Assembly (NCBI RefSeq): GCF_901538265.1
Contig: NZ_LR593886.1
Location: forward strand, 2,960,843 to 3,024,842
Source of the DNA: Gemmata massiliana
Lineage (GTDB): Bacteria > Planctomycetota > Planctomycetia > Gemmatales > Gemmataceae
Direction: 5' to 3'
Length of the DNA: 64,000 nt
The translations under genes were made by a program, and so were the position numbers. Below are positions 33,045 through 42,215 of the stretch, piece after piece. A model generated the notes under the pieces. That model did not search any database, was not told the DNA's origin, and saw only the letters and a program-made list of their open reading frames with translations. The first letter of the stretch is position 1. The number at the start of each line of letters is the position of its first letter.

Positions 33045-33599
33045 CTATTTTAGGACAGAAGAGTTCCCGCTTTTCAGATCGGCCACCTTCGCCCACTTGG
33101 GCTGGCGCAGGCGGTCGCGATTCGTGTCGAGTTCCAGCACGATCGGCTTCTCGGACCGGGGGAGCACGAAGGCCCCCCATGCCGTCGTCGGGATCAACGC
33201 GTCGTGCGTTTGGAAGTGCAGCCCCCGGACCCGCAGGCGGATGCGATCGGCGCCCTCGTCGATCGACTCGACTTCGTAGCCGTCGCAGTTGAAATTGGTG
33301 CCCGTTCCGTCGAACAGGGAGACGACCATGCACCGCGTGAAGTCCACGCCGAGGTGCGGCTTGTCGCCCGGGAACGATGCGGGCTTCTCCTCCCCCGTCT
33401 GGTGCTTGGCCCAGTGCCGCTTCCAAGCGTCCGCGGATTCGATGCGGTAAAAGCCCTGCCGCTCGATCCGGCTCTGCCGGCCGTAAATCGAGAGGAGCGG
33501 GGGTGTGGCGGCCGGCTCCTCTTCGCCCTTTGTCGGGCGGTCGTAAGCGGCCGCGAGGACCAGTAGCGCCGGGAGGGTTACGAAGGCGTACCTGAGCAT
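33045..33599 (-). CDS. secreted PrcB-like protein
   Basis: 184 residues from ATG 33599; signal peptide MLRYAFVTLPALLVLAAA. SADAWKRHWAKHQTGEEKPASFPGD..LGVDFTRCMVVSLFDGTGTNFNCDGYEVESI.. resembles the PrcB C-terminal domain ('W..l........p.vDF....vv.v..G....GgY.v.i..v'), found in secreted bacterial proteins. Two Cys (RC, NC) may pair. Function unknown. Confidence 0.6.
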   Translation of the reverse strand: MLRYAFVTLPALLVLAAAYDRPTKGEEEPAATPPLLSIYGRQSRIERQGFYRIESADAWKRHWAKHQTGEEKPASFPGDKPHLGVDFTRCMVVSLFDGTGTNFNCDGYEVESIDEGADRIRLRVRGLHFQTHDALIPTTAWGAFVLPRSEKPIVLELDTNRDRLRQPKWAKVADLKSGNSSVLK

Positions 33600-33758
33600 T
33601 GCTCGCCCCAAGGGGGTGTCGGGCCGCCCGCAAGGTGGCCCGTTCGTCGGACCCTAAACCGGGCCGCTCGGGGGCGTCAACCCGAGAACGTCACCTCGGC
33701 CGCGCTAAATAACTCCGTTAAATGCGATAGTGATGCCCCACTAATAGGCGGCTCGCAC

Positions 33759-34202
33759 TTACTCACCCCAGCCGATCTCACTGACGTGCATCCTCTCTCC
33801 CCCCTCAAACTGCCGCAGCCGTTCGGGTGTGGTCGGCCGCCAGAAGAAGGGCGGACCGAATCGGGAGGTGAGCCGCTCTAACTCGTCATACAGCCAGTCC
33901 ACGGTTCCGAGATCGACCGGGCCGCTCAAGCGGTCCCGCAGTTCGGTCAAGAACCGGCCCCGGTCCTCCTGCCGGATGTGTGTGGATTTCGCCAACCAGC
34001 CCCGGAAGTCGTTCAAAGTCCAGCCGACGACATTCCGCCATTGCTGACGGGTGACGTCGGGAGGACACTTGTTCGCCAACGTCTTCAGTTCGCTATCTAC
34101 GGCCCGACAGAACTCACGGTGACGCCATTGATACTCGTACCAGCACCCCGCACAGGCGAGGACAAAACCGGTCGCAAGAGCCCACCGGCCCCAACGTCGC
34201 AT
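33759..34202 (-). CDS. membrane-anchored or lipoprotein-like hypothetical
   Basis: 147 residues from ATG 34202. N-terminus MRRWGRWALATGFVLACAGCWYEYQW has a lipobox-like ACAGC after a short hydrophobic stretch, so probably a lipoprotein. The rest is helical and charged (DVTRQQWRNVVGWTLNDFRGWLAKSTHIRQEDRGRFLTEL..). Unknown family; monocistronic. Confidence 0.6.
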   Translation of the reverse strand: MRRWGRWALATGFVLACAGCWYEYQWRHREFCRAVDSELKTLANKCPPDVTRQQWRNVVGWTLNDFRGWLAKSTHIRQEDRGRFLTELRDRLSGPVDLGTVDWLYDELERLTSRFGPPFFWRPTTPERLRQFEGGERMHVSEIGWGE

Positions 34203-34292
34203 CGAAATCCTCCGCTGAGCCGAGGTGGCACCGGCGTGTACCAATCAGTTTATCCACCGCATCGTATCACTTCCGCTATTGGGGGGAGGTAT

Positions 34293-34751
34293 CTAGTAAC
34301 CCTCGGGGTAATGCGCGGTGCGTTGGTTCGGGGCGGGCCGCAAAACGCTTGTGGGGTGATCTCGGATCACCTTCCCGACGGCCATGAGGTACCCGAACCC
34401 GAGCAGCAGATAGAGGTGCGTGCGGCCGTCGTAGTCGGTCCGGGTCGCGTGGACGCTCGAACTGTCCATGAAGATTGTTTTTTCGGACCGGTGGACATTA
34501 ATCGTTCGGAACTGATCGGTTTGAACAACCTCGAACGTGCAGTGCTTGTCGCCGCCGTCTTTCCCGCGCCCTTCAAAGCGCGTGTCCGCGACTTGTGTGA
34601 GGTGCAACTCGCGCGGTTTGAACTCGCTCCGTATGTGCGCGTCGAGTTCTTGAAGTGAGAGCGGGCGCTTGAGCCCGTGTGCGCGGCGGCACTCGATCGC
34701 GCCGATCGCGGCCGCCAGTACGAGCGTCAGCACGGTCAGTCTGAGCAGCAC
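34293..34751 (-). CDS. membrane-anchored hypothetical protein
   Basis: 152 residues. N-terminal anchor MLLRLTVLTLVLAAAIGAI. Exported part: LSLQELDAHIRSEFKPRELHLTQVADTRFEGRGKDGGDKHCTFEVVQTDQFRTINVHRSE, then a hydrophobic LYLLLGFGYLMAVGKVI. Unknown family. Same strand as neighbours but spaced from them. Confidence 0.55.
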   Translation of the reverse strand: MLLRLTVLTLVLAAAIGAIECRRAHGLKRPLSLQELDAHIRSEFKPRELHLTQVADTRFEGRGKDGGDKHCTFEVVQTDQFRTINVHRSEKTIFMDSSSVHATRTDYDGRTHLYLLLGFGYLMAVGKVIRDHPTSVLRPAPNQRTAHYPEGY

Positions 34752-34817
34752 GGTGGGCGCCCCCGGGTGGAATCGCCACCATGATACCAGACGGGCGCGT
34801 GCGCGGGGAGCGGCGTG

Positions 34818-36320
34818 TTACGCGGGCGCGGGGGACTGGTCCGCGCGGGACCGCAGCGCGTGGCACACGACGGCCGCGATCCGGGCCTCGGTTTCGTGCC
34901 CGAGGTTGGCGAGGACGACGGCGAGCGAGTGCCACGCCAGGTGGTTCCGCGGTTCGAGCACGATCGAGTCGCTGATCGCGGCCAGGGCCTCGGTGTGGTT
35001 CCCGGCCCGGTCGCGGGCGATCGCGAGCTCGTGGTGCGCGAAGTGGTTCCACGGGTACGATTCGAGGAACGCGCGCAGCCGGGCGAGCTGCGCGTCGGGG
35101 GGCGCCGTTTCGTTCGCCCGGATAATGGCGATCAACTGCGTGGCGGGGGACGCACCGGATTCGGGCGCCGGTTCCTCTCTGCCGTAAATCACGGGCCAGA
35201 CCGGGGCGCGCTTGACGACGAACGCGAACGGCGCGGCGAGGTCGGCCGGGAGCCGCCGCCAGTGGGCGGGCAGCCCCGCGTTCGAGCGCGCGGCGATCGC
35301 GTCCAGGATCTGGCACGGGACGATGGCCCGCTCCCGGACCCGGGTCCGCCATTCGTCGGTCACGGCGTGCCGGATGAGCAGCGTGAACGCGCGCGGCCCG
35401 GCGTAGGTGGCCGTGAAATCGGCGGCCGGTCCCTCGGACGAGCGGAAGATCGTCAGCTGCGTGGAACCCGCGTCGCAGAGGTTCTCCTCCAGCGCGTCGA
35501 TGTACGACCGGAGGCTCAGCGGGACCGGGTCGAACCAGTTCCGCAGGGCGCGGAACGCCGCGGCGAAGATCGGGCGGCCGAGCGCCTGGTGGGTCAGCCA
35601 CTCCCCGTAGGACCGGACGTCGGTCATGGTCCGGTGCAGCTCGTCCACGTAGTCGATGACGACGTCCGCCAGGTCCGCGACGTCGCGGGCCGGTTCGTCC
35701 GCGGACAGGTCCGCCGCGGACAGGTCGTACTCGGCCCACTCGCTGACCGACCGGGGGAGCCCGTTCGGGAACACGCGCGCGACGAGGTCCGCGTCCGTTC
35801 CCGAGCACTGGTACGCCTCGCCGAGGAGCAAGAGGACGTGCGTCACCGCGTCCTCGTCGATCAGGTACCCGGCCCGGGCGCAGTCGAACAGGTACCGGAC
35901 CGCGGCCCCCGCCCCGCGCGCGTGTAGCACCTGGAGCACGGCCTTGGTGATCCGGCCCGCGGAGCCGCTCCCGTCCTCGCGCCCCTGCCAGACGAGCGCC
36001 CAGGAGCCCATGTACGACTGCACGGTGTGGTGCGGCTTTACCGGGCCGTCGGGCCGCGCGTAGCCGGCGATGTCCGGGGCCGGCCACCCGTGGGTGTGGT
36101 AGAGGAGCGGCACCTCGTCGGGCGCGAACTTGAGCCCGATGGTTTCCGACAGGACTTCCAGGAACTCCCGCGCGAACCCGATGCGGTGGAAGCACTCGGG
36201 GGGCACGGCCTTTTGGTCCGGGCGGTTCGCCAGCAGGAACAGCCCGGTGGCCCGGATCTGCCCGTACAGGCGCGTGGCGAGTTCCGTGAGCGGTGTCGAG
36301 CGGTCGTCGGCGGTGAGCAC
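34818..36320 (-). CDS. large soluble protein with C-terminal TPR-like helices
   Basis: 500 residues from ATG 36320, 21 bp after the stop of the 36342 gene, so translationally linked. No signal peptide. The first 380 residues are not recognisable (mixed alpha/beta, FYLLYHTHGWPAPDI-like and VLQVLHARGAGAAVRYLFDCARAGYL segments). The C-terminal about 90 residues form tetratricopeptide-type helices (WNHFAHHELAIARDRAGNHTEALAAISDSIVLEPRNHLAWHSLAVVLANLGHETEA). TPRs bind protein partners, possibly the operon neighbour. Function unknown. Confidence 0.65.
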   Translation of the reverse strand: MLTADDRSTPLTELATRLYGQIRATGLFLLANRPDQKAVPPECFHRIGFAREFLEVLSETIGLKFAPDEVPLLYHTHGWPAPDIAGYARPDGPVKPHHTVQSYMGSWALVWQGREDGSGSAGRITKAVLQVLHARGAGAAVRYLFDCARAGYLIDEDAVTHVLLLLGEAYQCSGTDADLVARVFPNGLPRSVSEWAEYDLSAADLSADEPARDVADLADVVIDYVDELHRTMTDVRSYGEWLTHQALGRPIFAAAFRALRNWFDPVPLSLRSYIDALEENLCDAGSTQLTIFRSSEGPAADFTATYAGPRAFTLLIRHAVTDEWRTRVRERAIVPCQILDAIAARSNAGLPAHWRRLPADLAAPFAFVVKRAPVWPVIYGREEPAPESGASPATQLIAIIRANETAPPDAQLARLRAFLESYPWNHFAHHELAIARDRAGNHTEALAAISDSIVLEPRNHLAWHSLAVVLANLGHETEARIAAVVCHALRSRADQSPAPA

Positions 36321-36341
36321 GGTGCGGCCCCGGAGGGTGCG

Positions 36342-37055
36342 TTAGGATTTGCCCTTGCCCCGGACGAGGCTCACGACGGCCACGAGATCTCCCAGATGGC
36401 GCCGGGCCGTGTGGAACGTGAGGCACAGCCACTCGAACGCGCTGCGCGGGCTCGTCCGGGTGTACCGGAGGCCCTCCTGTGCCAGGGCCTTGGCCAGCAG
36501 CCCGGGAACGGCCCCGCGGTCCGCTTTGGCCCCGGCCAGGGCGCCCTGGGCCAGGCGGAACGCGCTGTTCAGGATCGCAGCCGCGTCCCCGGCTCCGTTG
36601 TCGGTCAGCGGCACGTAAACGGGCTCGCAATCGTCCACCAGGCTGGTCAGGAAGACGACCCCCGGGGTGGTCGGGGGCGTTCCGTCGGGGAACAGGGTCC
36701 GGACGATCTGGTGCCCCGGGTAATCGTCGGGCGCGAGGTCGAGCCAGCCGGCGAACGCCTTGTCCGTGATCGCGGTGGGGGTCTGGGGCGCGCTGTCCAG
36801 CGTGTATAGCAGCAGGATCTCGGCGCCCAGGTAGCGGGCCACGGCGCCCGATTTGATGACGTCCACCAGGGCCGCGTCGAGCTTGGGGTGGAACACGAGG
36901 TACGCGAACAGCCCGCCGTGCGCGGCCTCGAGGTGCCGCACGTTGTCCTCGTTCAAGAGGTCCGCGAAGTTCTGGACGTGGCCCGTGGCGGCCTTCCCGT
37001 GCGCGTCCGTCACGCGCGCCGTTTCGATGAGCCGGCTCAACGAGAGCACTCGCAT
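36342..37055 (-). CDS. hypothetical protein, operon partner of 34818 gene
   Basis: 237 residues from ATG 37055 (MRVLSLSRLIETARVTDAHG). Soluble, alpha/beta; LRR or enzyme motifs not seen. LVRTLFPDGTPP..YVPLTDNGAGDAAAILNSAF.. and a helical C-terminus FEWLCLTFHTARRHLGDLVAVVSLVRG. It shares a 'V.R.FP.G.P' element with the downstream 500-residue protein. A two-gene operon of unknown role. Confidence 0.6.
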   Translation of the reverse strand: MRVLSLSRLIETARVTDAHGKAATGHVQNFADLLNEDNVRHLEAAHGGLFAYLVFHPKLDAALVDVIKSGAVARYLGAEILLLYTLDSAPQTPTAITDKAFAGWLDLAPDDYPGHQIVRTLFPDGTPPTTPGVVFLTSLVDDCEPVYVPLTDNGAGDAAAILNSAFRLAQGALAGAKADRGAVPGLLAKALAQEGLRYTRTSPRSAFEWLCLTFHTARRHLGDLVAVVSLVRGKGKS

Positions 37056-37341
37056 GGTCGGGCCTCTGGGGTGCGGTTTCGGGAACAATTGTAACAGGTT
37101 GCGGCCGATGTGTTATTGAGAAATTTAAAATTTATCATTCGGATATTGGCTGGGCAGCGTGGTGCGCCGCGCGCTGCGCACGAGGCGGGGCGGTGCCCGG
37201 ACACGGTCGAGACGATTGCGGGAGAAAAATTCCGGATAATTTTATTCGGTCGGGTGAAAGAAACACAAAGGCGAAGTGGTAGCGGTGCAAGACGGTCGGC
37301 GGTGGGGCTATTCAAACACAAACCCGTGCGAGCTAGTCGCC

Positions 37342-37935
37342 ATGAGCAACAAGTACCAAGTCACCGTGTTCATCTGGTTTGAAGGCGACCTTAAAAATAA
37401 CGAAACCGGGCACTCCGCGCTAAAGCTCCAGCAGATCGGGGCCGAAAAGGGCGACTACTACTATCTCAGCGTCTGGCCGAGCACAGACGACCGCAAGTTC
37501 ATCATGCCGGGGCGGTACGGGAAAACGTCCCTGAAGGCCGCTTCCGAGAGCACGAAGCCGAAAATTCTGCCCACGAGCGTGAGGGCAAATGAAAAGGACC
37601 ATTTCAAGGACGGCCACAAGGCCGAAAAGAAATACCGGTTCACGGGGCCGAGTTACAACGAGATGGCGATTTTCATGTTCACGTTTCTACAGGGTAAGAT
37701 CACGGTCACCGATAGCCCCAAGGCCAAGCCCGGGAAGTACCATTTTTTGGCACAGAACTGTAGCACCGCGGTGGCCTACTGCCTAAAAGCGGGCGGGGCC
37801 CCGGCGATGCCGAACCACCTGATTTGGGGGCCGTCATATCTCGCGGGTTGGTGCGACGAATTAGTGGAGCACTACGGCGGCGAAATCGTCGAGAATGGGA
37901 GCGTTACTTTGTTTAAACGAAAAGCCGCGCTTTGA
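37342..37935 (+). CDS. putative permuted papain-fold cysteine hydrolase
   Basis: 197 residues from ATG 37342. Two landmarks suggest a circularly permuted papain-like fold (NlpC/LRAT/PPPDE type): an early His in ENTGHSALKL-like NETGHSALKLQQIG and a later Cys in HFLAQNCSTAVAYCLKAGG, with an aromatic strand YYYLSVWPS between. In permuted members His precedes Cys, as here. No signal peptide; could be an intracellular thiol hydrolase or a secreted effector. Lower GC than neighbours and preceded by about 280 bp of AT-richer upstream DNA. The assignment rests on these two motifs only. Confidence 0.5.
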   Translation: MSNKYQVTVFIWFEGDLKNNETGHSALKLQQIGAEKGDYYYLSVWPSTDDRKFIMPGRYGKTSLKAASESTKPKILPTSVRANEKDHFKDGHKAEKKYRFTGPSYNEMAIFMFTFLQGKITVTDSPKAKPGKYHFLAQNCSTAVAYCLKAGGAPAMPNHLIWGPSYLAGWCDELVEHYGGEIVENGSVTLFKRKAAL

Positions 37936-37945
37936 GCGCCCGGCT

Positions 37946-37968
37946 CCGCCCGGCCGCTCTCCGGGCGG
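37946..37968. terminator. hairpin after 37342 gene
   Basis: CCGCCCGG (37946-37953), 7-nt loop, CCGGGCGG (37961-37968), 8 bp perfect, 11 bp after the stop codon. No U-run, so terminator role uncertain. Confidence 0.45.
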
Positions 37969-38116
37969 AACCCGCGACCTTCTCTGTCTTCTGGACCCTG
38001 CTCCCTTTTGTGCCCTTTGCGCTTTTTTGTGACCGTTCTGCCTTCTGTCTGATCCGCGTGATCCGCGGGTCTTCCTTCTGCCCCCGCCTTCTGTTCGCTT
38101 CGGTCGGCGCACGGAG

Positions 38117-39775
38117 CTACTTGTCTTTTAGCCGGACGAGCACGTCCTCCTGTCGCCCCCGCTCATCGGTACACGTCATTTCGGTATCCGTTAACTTGGA
38201 GATCCATAGATCGGTGGCCCACTCCTTTTGTCCCAGCTTCATTACCCGCGTGAGTTTGTTCCCGTCCATTTTGTACGTGCCTTCGGTTCGCGTTTCCTTC
38301 CCGTCCAGCAGTACGAAAATCACCTTGCCGTCTTGGGTGAACTCGATGGTGAAGGGCTCCTCGCCTTTCTTCTTCGGCCCCCACTTGCCGACCAACTTCT
38401 TCGGATCGATCTTCACGTCGGCCGGTTGCACCGTCACGGCGGGTCCGCCTTCCTTGGTGCGCTTGTACGTACTCTTGCGCCCCTTGTCCCCGAATTTCTC
38501 GTGCTGGGTCTGCTCGTCCGGGGTGACGTGGATCACTTCCAATTCCGTTATGGTGAGTTCGTCCCTTGTAACCTCGATTTTGTTGATGGCGGTTATTGGT
38601 CGGCGCTCCTCGGGCTCCATTGCCATTTCCACCTCGGTATCGGAACGGAACTTGTACTTTCCCGTTTCCTTCCACGCCGGTTTCTTCAACTCGGGAATGC
38701 CCGTGCCCTCGACCTTCACGGTCCCGTCCTTGCGGAACTCGATCACCACCGTCTCCACGAATTTCTTGGCACTGTCGGGATCTTTCTTTGCGTTGTAGGT
38801 CGTGGCCGTTTGCCCCTCGCCCTGCCATCGGCCGATAATGAGATCCGCGGCCTTCGGTGCGGCCCGGTCCGCGGGCGGTTTGTCGCTGGGGGTGGCTGCC
38901 GGGGGCGCGGGCGGTGCGTCCGGGGCGCCGTTTCTGGTCGCGGCCACCGCGACGGCCCCGAGCAGGACTCCTCCGGCCAAAAGGTTAGCAATTGTTAGCC
39001 AGCGCATTGTGGACATGGACTTCAGTTCCCGATTACTAAGGGTTAGAACTTCGTGCGACACCGCCGTTACTGCGGCTCGCGCAGCAAACGCTCGGGCCGC
39101 AGCAACAGTTGCTGCAACAAACGTAGGTGAAACCGCCGCGCCCGCGTTCGGGACGAGCGCCGCGGTGAGGGCCGCGCCCGCGGAGACGCCGCGGCGCCCG
39201 AGCTGGCGCTCCAACTGCTCCTTCGCGCGGGCCAATCGCCCGGCGACGGTGCCGATGGGCCACCCGAGCCACGACGCGGCCTCGGCGTGCGTGCGCCCCT
39301 CGATGAGGCACGCGATTACAGGAACTCGGTAGCGCTCCGGCAGGCGCGCGATCTCGTCGTGAACGACGCGCGCGAGGTCCGCATCGGCCCCGGTGGGCGG
39401 CGCTTCGGCGGGGACGTCTTCGGGAAGCTCCTGGGGCGCGAGTTTCGTGCGCCGCGTGGCGGACTTCACCGCGATCCGCCGCGCGACCCGGAACAGCCAC
39501 CCGGCCACCGTATCAGACCCGCGCAGCCGCCCGGCCTTGCGCGCCAGCACCAGGAACGCGGCCTGGCTCGCGTCTTCTGCGGCGTGGTGGTCGCGCAGGG
39601 CGCTGAAGCACACGCGCTGCACGAGGGCCGCGTGGCGCGCGACCAGGTGCCCGAACGCGGCCTCGTCGCCGTGGTCGGCGAACCGCGCGAGCAGGCGCGC
39701 GTCGCTCTCGCCTGGGTCCGTACCGAGCACGGACCGGATCTGGCGCACCGCACGCGCGGGGTTCGGATCGGCCAT
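38117..39775 (-). CDS. ECF sigma factor fused to exported TIGR03066/03067-like domains
   Basis: 552 residues from ATG 39775. Sigma part (1-190): LLARFADHGDEAAFGHLVARHAALVQRVC (region 2.1), DHHAAEDASQAAFLVLARKA (2.2/2.3), GWLFRVARRIA (2.4), then RLPERYRVPVIACLIEGRTHAEAASWLGWPIGTVAGRLARAKEQL (region 4). After an Ala-rich linker a membrane helix (WLTIANLLAGGVLLGAVAVAA) leads to a Pro-rich spacer and two beta domains: IIGRWQGEGQTATTYN.. and KLVGKWGPKKKGEEPFTIEFTQDGKVIF.. GTYKMDGNKLTRV..SKLTDTEMTC. The latter matches the free-standing 18058 protein. A membrane-tethered sigma factor with a periplasmic sensor and no separate anti-sigma is implied. Confidence 0.85.
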   Translation of the reverse strand: MADPNPARAVRQIRSVLGTDPGESDARLLARFADHGDEAAFGHLVARHAALVQRVCFSALRDHHAAEDASQAAFLVLARKAGRLRGSDTVAGWLFRVARRIAVKSATRRTKLAPQELPEDVPAEAPPTGADADLARVVHDEIARLPERYRVPVIACLIEGRTHAEAASWLGWPIGTVAGRLARAKEQLERQLGRRGVSAGAALTAALVPNAGAAVSPTFVAATVAAARAFAARAAVTAVSHEVLTLSNRELKSMSTMRWLTIANLLAGGVLLGAVAVAATRNGAPDAPPAPPAATPSDKPPADRAAPKAADLIIGRWQGEGQTATTYNAKKDPDSAKKFVETVVIEFRKDGTVKVEGTGIPELKKPAWKETGKYKFRSDTEVEMAMEPEERRPITAINKIEVTRDELTITELEVIHVTPDEQTQHEKFGDKGRKSTYKRTKEGGPAVTVQPADVKIDPKKLVGKWGPKKKGEEPFTIEFTQDGKVIFVLLDGKETRTEGTYKMDGNKLTRVMKLGQKEWATDLWISKLTDTEMTCTDERGRQEDVLVRLKDK

Positions 39776-39837
39776 CAGTCGCTCCACCAAGCGTCGTCTA
39801 AAGAGGGAAAGCCCGTGCGCATCGGGGCACATACGTT

Positions 39838-39869
39838 ATTCTCCGAAAATTCTTCGGCGCGGAGAAAAT
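39838..39869. promoter_or_regulatory. dyad upstream of sigma-factor gene
   Basis: ATTCTCCG (39838-39845) and CGGAGAAAAT (39860-39869) form an inverted repeat about 60 bp upstream of the sigma-factor ATG and 100 bp upstream of the divergent 39968 gene. Possible operator shared by both; inference only. Confidence 0.35.
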
Positions 39870-39967
39870 GCCAGAATTTCGTGCCGTGTGTGCGGTTCCC
39901 GGCACCCGCTCTCGACTCCGTTCCCGCGCCCGGTTACGCTATGCGACGCTCCACACGGAGGTGACGG

Positions 39968-40582
39968 ATGATGATTCGCCTAATCGTTGTGTTGTTCACG
40001 CCCGTCGCGCTGATCGGCCTCGCGCCCGCGGCCCCGGTCCCCAAGCACCTGATGCCGAAGGAACCGCTCTACTACAGCGTGCAGAAGGGCACGCGCTGGG
40101 TGTACACGGACAACGGCACGGATTGCGAGTACGAGGCCACGGACGTGAAGCCGCTCGCGCGGGACGGGTGGACCGTCACGGTGGAGTGCGTGCGCAACGG
40201 GGCGAAGTCACCGGACCAGAAGCTCGAGGTTTCGCCGCGCGGCCTCGTTCTCATCGAATCGCGCGGGATCTCGGCCGAAAACCCGTTGTGCCTGCTCCAG
40301 CGCCCGACGGAACCCAACGCGGAGTGGTCGTACCGCCGGTACAATCCCGGCACCACATACGATCGGGGCACCATGACGGTGACCGGCACCGAGGACGTGA
40401 AGGTGCCCGCCGGGGCGTTCCGCGCGGTCCGCGTCGTTCATGAGGTGACCGTCATGCGGGGCGACAAGCCGGTTCACCAACTGCGCGTCACCTCCTGGTA
40501 CGCGCCCGACGTTGGCCTCGTGAAGGCGACGGGCGAGGGCTACAAACTGGAACTGAAGTCGTTCACGCCGGGGAAGGGCTGA
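39968..40582 (+). CDS. secreted APVPKHLM-family protein
   Basis: 204 residues. Signal peptide MMIRLIVVLFTPVALIGLAPA, then APVPKHLMPKEPLYYSVQKGTRWVYTD. Same landmarks as the 9425 and 47208 paralogs (EDVKVPAGAFRAVRV, TSWYAPDVGLVKATGEG, LKSFTPGKG). Closest to the 47208 protein; these two bracket the LRR array. The gene runs into the LRR array with a 36-bp gap to the next ATG and probably heads that operon. Periplasmic/surface beta protein of unknown role. Confidence 0.75.
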   Translation: MMIRLIVVLFTPVALIGLAPAAPVPKHLMPKEPLYYSVQKGTRWVYTDNGTDCEYEATDVKPLARDGWTVTVECVRNGAKSPDQKLEVSPRGLVLIESRGISAENPLCLLQRPTEPNAEWSYRRYNPGTTYDRGTMTVTGTEDVKVPAGAFRAVRVVHEVTVMRGDKPVHQLRVTSWYAPDVGLVKATGEGYKLELKSFTPGKG

Positions 40583-40618
40583 TTCACTCGGGCGGGTGTC
40601 AACTCACGGAGGTTACGG

Positions 40619-42151
40619 ATGATGATTCGCCCGACTGCCGCCCTGATCGCGCTCGTTGCGTTGGCCACTCCCCTCTGTGCCGCACCGGTGCCCAAAGAGG
40701 CTCAGGCGCCCAAGCCTCTGCCCGAAGACGTCGTGAAGGCGTGGGAAAAGGCCGGGGCAACGGTCGGGCGGGTTTCCATCGAGGAGTGTCAGGTCGAGCC
40801 TGGATCTCCGGTCCGCACCGGCAACCCGGGCCGGGACGGTGAAGTACCGGTGCTCGTGGTCGGTAAGTACCGAGACCGGATGTTTACCGAGCTGCCCGCG
40901 CCGGACGTACCGTTCGCCCTGGACCTGTCGGCCTGCCACGTTCCCGAAGACGGGTTCGCGGACCTGACCCGGTTCGGGCACCTCCAGGGGCTCCGCATCG
41001 GACGGGACGGGTGGGAGCCGTGGATCGGGCCGGCGCTCGGGCGCCTGTCCCAGCTCCGGTCCCTGGACCTCCACTCCTCCTGGATCACGGACGAGGCCCT
41101 CAAAGACGTGGGGAAATTGAAGGGGCTTCGGGTGCTGAACCTGGGGGTGAACTACCAAACACTGACCGACGCGGGGCTGAAGCACCTGGCCGGGCTCGGC
41201 CAGCTCCACACGCTCTCACTCAGAGACGCGCCGATCACCGACGCCGGGGTGCGGGAACTGGCCGCGCTCAAATCCCTTCGGGTGCTCCACCTGAACTGGA
41301 CCAACGTGGGCGACGCGGGGCTGAAGCACCTCGCCGCGCTAACGCGCCTGGAAACTCTCGGGCTGGGGCGCACCAACGTGACGGGCGCCGGGCTGTGTGC
41401 GCTGCGCCCGCTCACCGCGCTGACGACGCTCGACCTGGAGTGCGCCCCGCTCGATCGCGCCGCCGCGCGGGAACTGGCCGGCTTCAAGAACCTGCGCGAA
41501 CTGGACCTGACGCTCACCGGGCTTACCGACGAGGGCCTCGCCGAGATCGCCCGGCTTCCCCGGTTGGCCGCGCTCACTCTGTACCACACCAAGGTGACCG
41601 ATACCGGGGTGAAGGCACTGGGCGGCGCGCACGCGCTAGAGGCCCTCAACTTGCGCGACACCGCCGTAACTGGCGAAACGCTCGATGCCCTGCGCGCGTG
41701 TAAGAGCTTGAGATCGCTCGACCTTCATGGCTGCCCGGTAACGGATACGGGGGGCGAGCGGATCGCCGTTCTGAGCACACTCGCGTACCTGCACCTCGAT
41801 AGTTCCAAAGTGACCGATCGTGGGGTGAAGGCGCTCTCGGCGCTGACGAACCTGGAAGAACTCGTCCTGTACAACGTTGCGGCGACGGACACGGGTGTTC
41901 GGAACTTGATCGCGCTCCAATCGCTCCGCACCTTGGTTCTGCTTAACGTGAACCTGACGGACGCGGGGCTGCGCGAACTGACCGCGCTCAAAAAGCTGAC
42001 CCGTCTGAGTGTTTTTGTTACCAAGGTGACCGACGCGGGCGTCGCAGAGTTCCATAAGAAGGTGCCGGGCTGTTACGCGACCCGGGACGGGTTCCCACCT
42101 CCGGTTCTCGTGGAGAAGCCGCGGGCGCCCGACGCCGCGACCGGAAAGTAA
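40619..42151 (+). CDS. secreted LRR protein, array copy 1
   Basis: 510 residues. Signal peptide ending LCAAPVPKEAQAPKPLPEDVV. An N-terminal domain shared by the array (VVKAWEKAGATVGRVSIEE.., VGKYRDRMFTELPAPDVPFALDLSACHVPEDGFADLTRF), then about thirteen 24-residue LRRs ('LKHLAALTRLETLGLGRTNVTGAGL'), a C-cap (VAEFHKKVPGCYA) and a Pro-rich tail. Extracellular solenoid; ligand unknown. Shares a 193-bp identical DNA block (41307-41499) with array copy 3 at 44538-44730, evidence of gene conversion. Confidence 0.85.
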   Translation: MMIRPTAALIALVALATPLCAAPVPKEAQAPKPLPEDVVKAWEKAGATVGRVSIEECQVEPGSPVRTGNPGRDGEVPVLVVGKYRDRMFTELPAPDVPFALDLSACHVPEDGFADLTRFGHLQGLRIGRDGWEPWIGPALGRLSQLRSLDLHSSWITDEALKDVGKLKGLRVLNLGVNYQTLTDAGLKHLAGLGQLHTLSLRDAPITDAGVRELAALKSLRVLHLNWTNVGDAGLKHLAALTRLETLGLGRTNVTGAGLCALRPLTALTTLDLECAPLDRAAARELAGFKNLRELDLTLTGLTDEGLAEIARLPRLAALTLYHTKVTDTGVKALGGAHALEALNLRDTAVTGETLDALRACKSLRSLDLHGCPVTDTGGERIAVLSTLAYLHLDSSKVTDRGVKALSALTNLEELVLYNVAATDTGVRNLIALQSLRTLVLLNVNLTDAGLRELTALKKLTRLSVFVTKVTDAGVAEFHKKVPGCYATRDGFPPPVLVEKPRAPDAATGK

Positions 42152-42215
42152 TCCGCATGCCCCCCTCGACTGCGGTCCACCGCGCCGGAGCCTCCGTTCC
42201 CGAAGGGACTCACCG

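Noticed and set aside
34573..36630. 685-codon minus-strand open frame, longer than the 34818 gene it overlaps
   Set aside because: Almost entirely Arg/Gly/Pro/Ala, a frame shadow of the 34818/36342 operon, whose own frames have normal composition and tight spacing.
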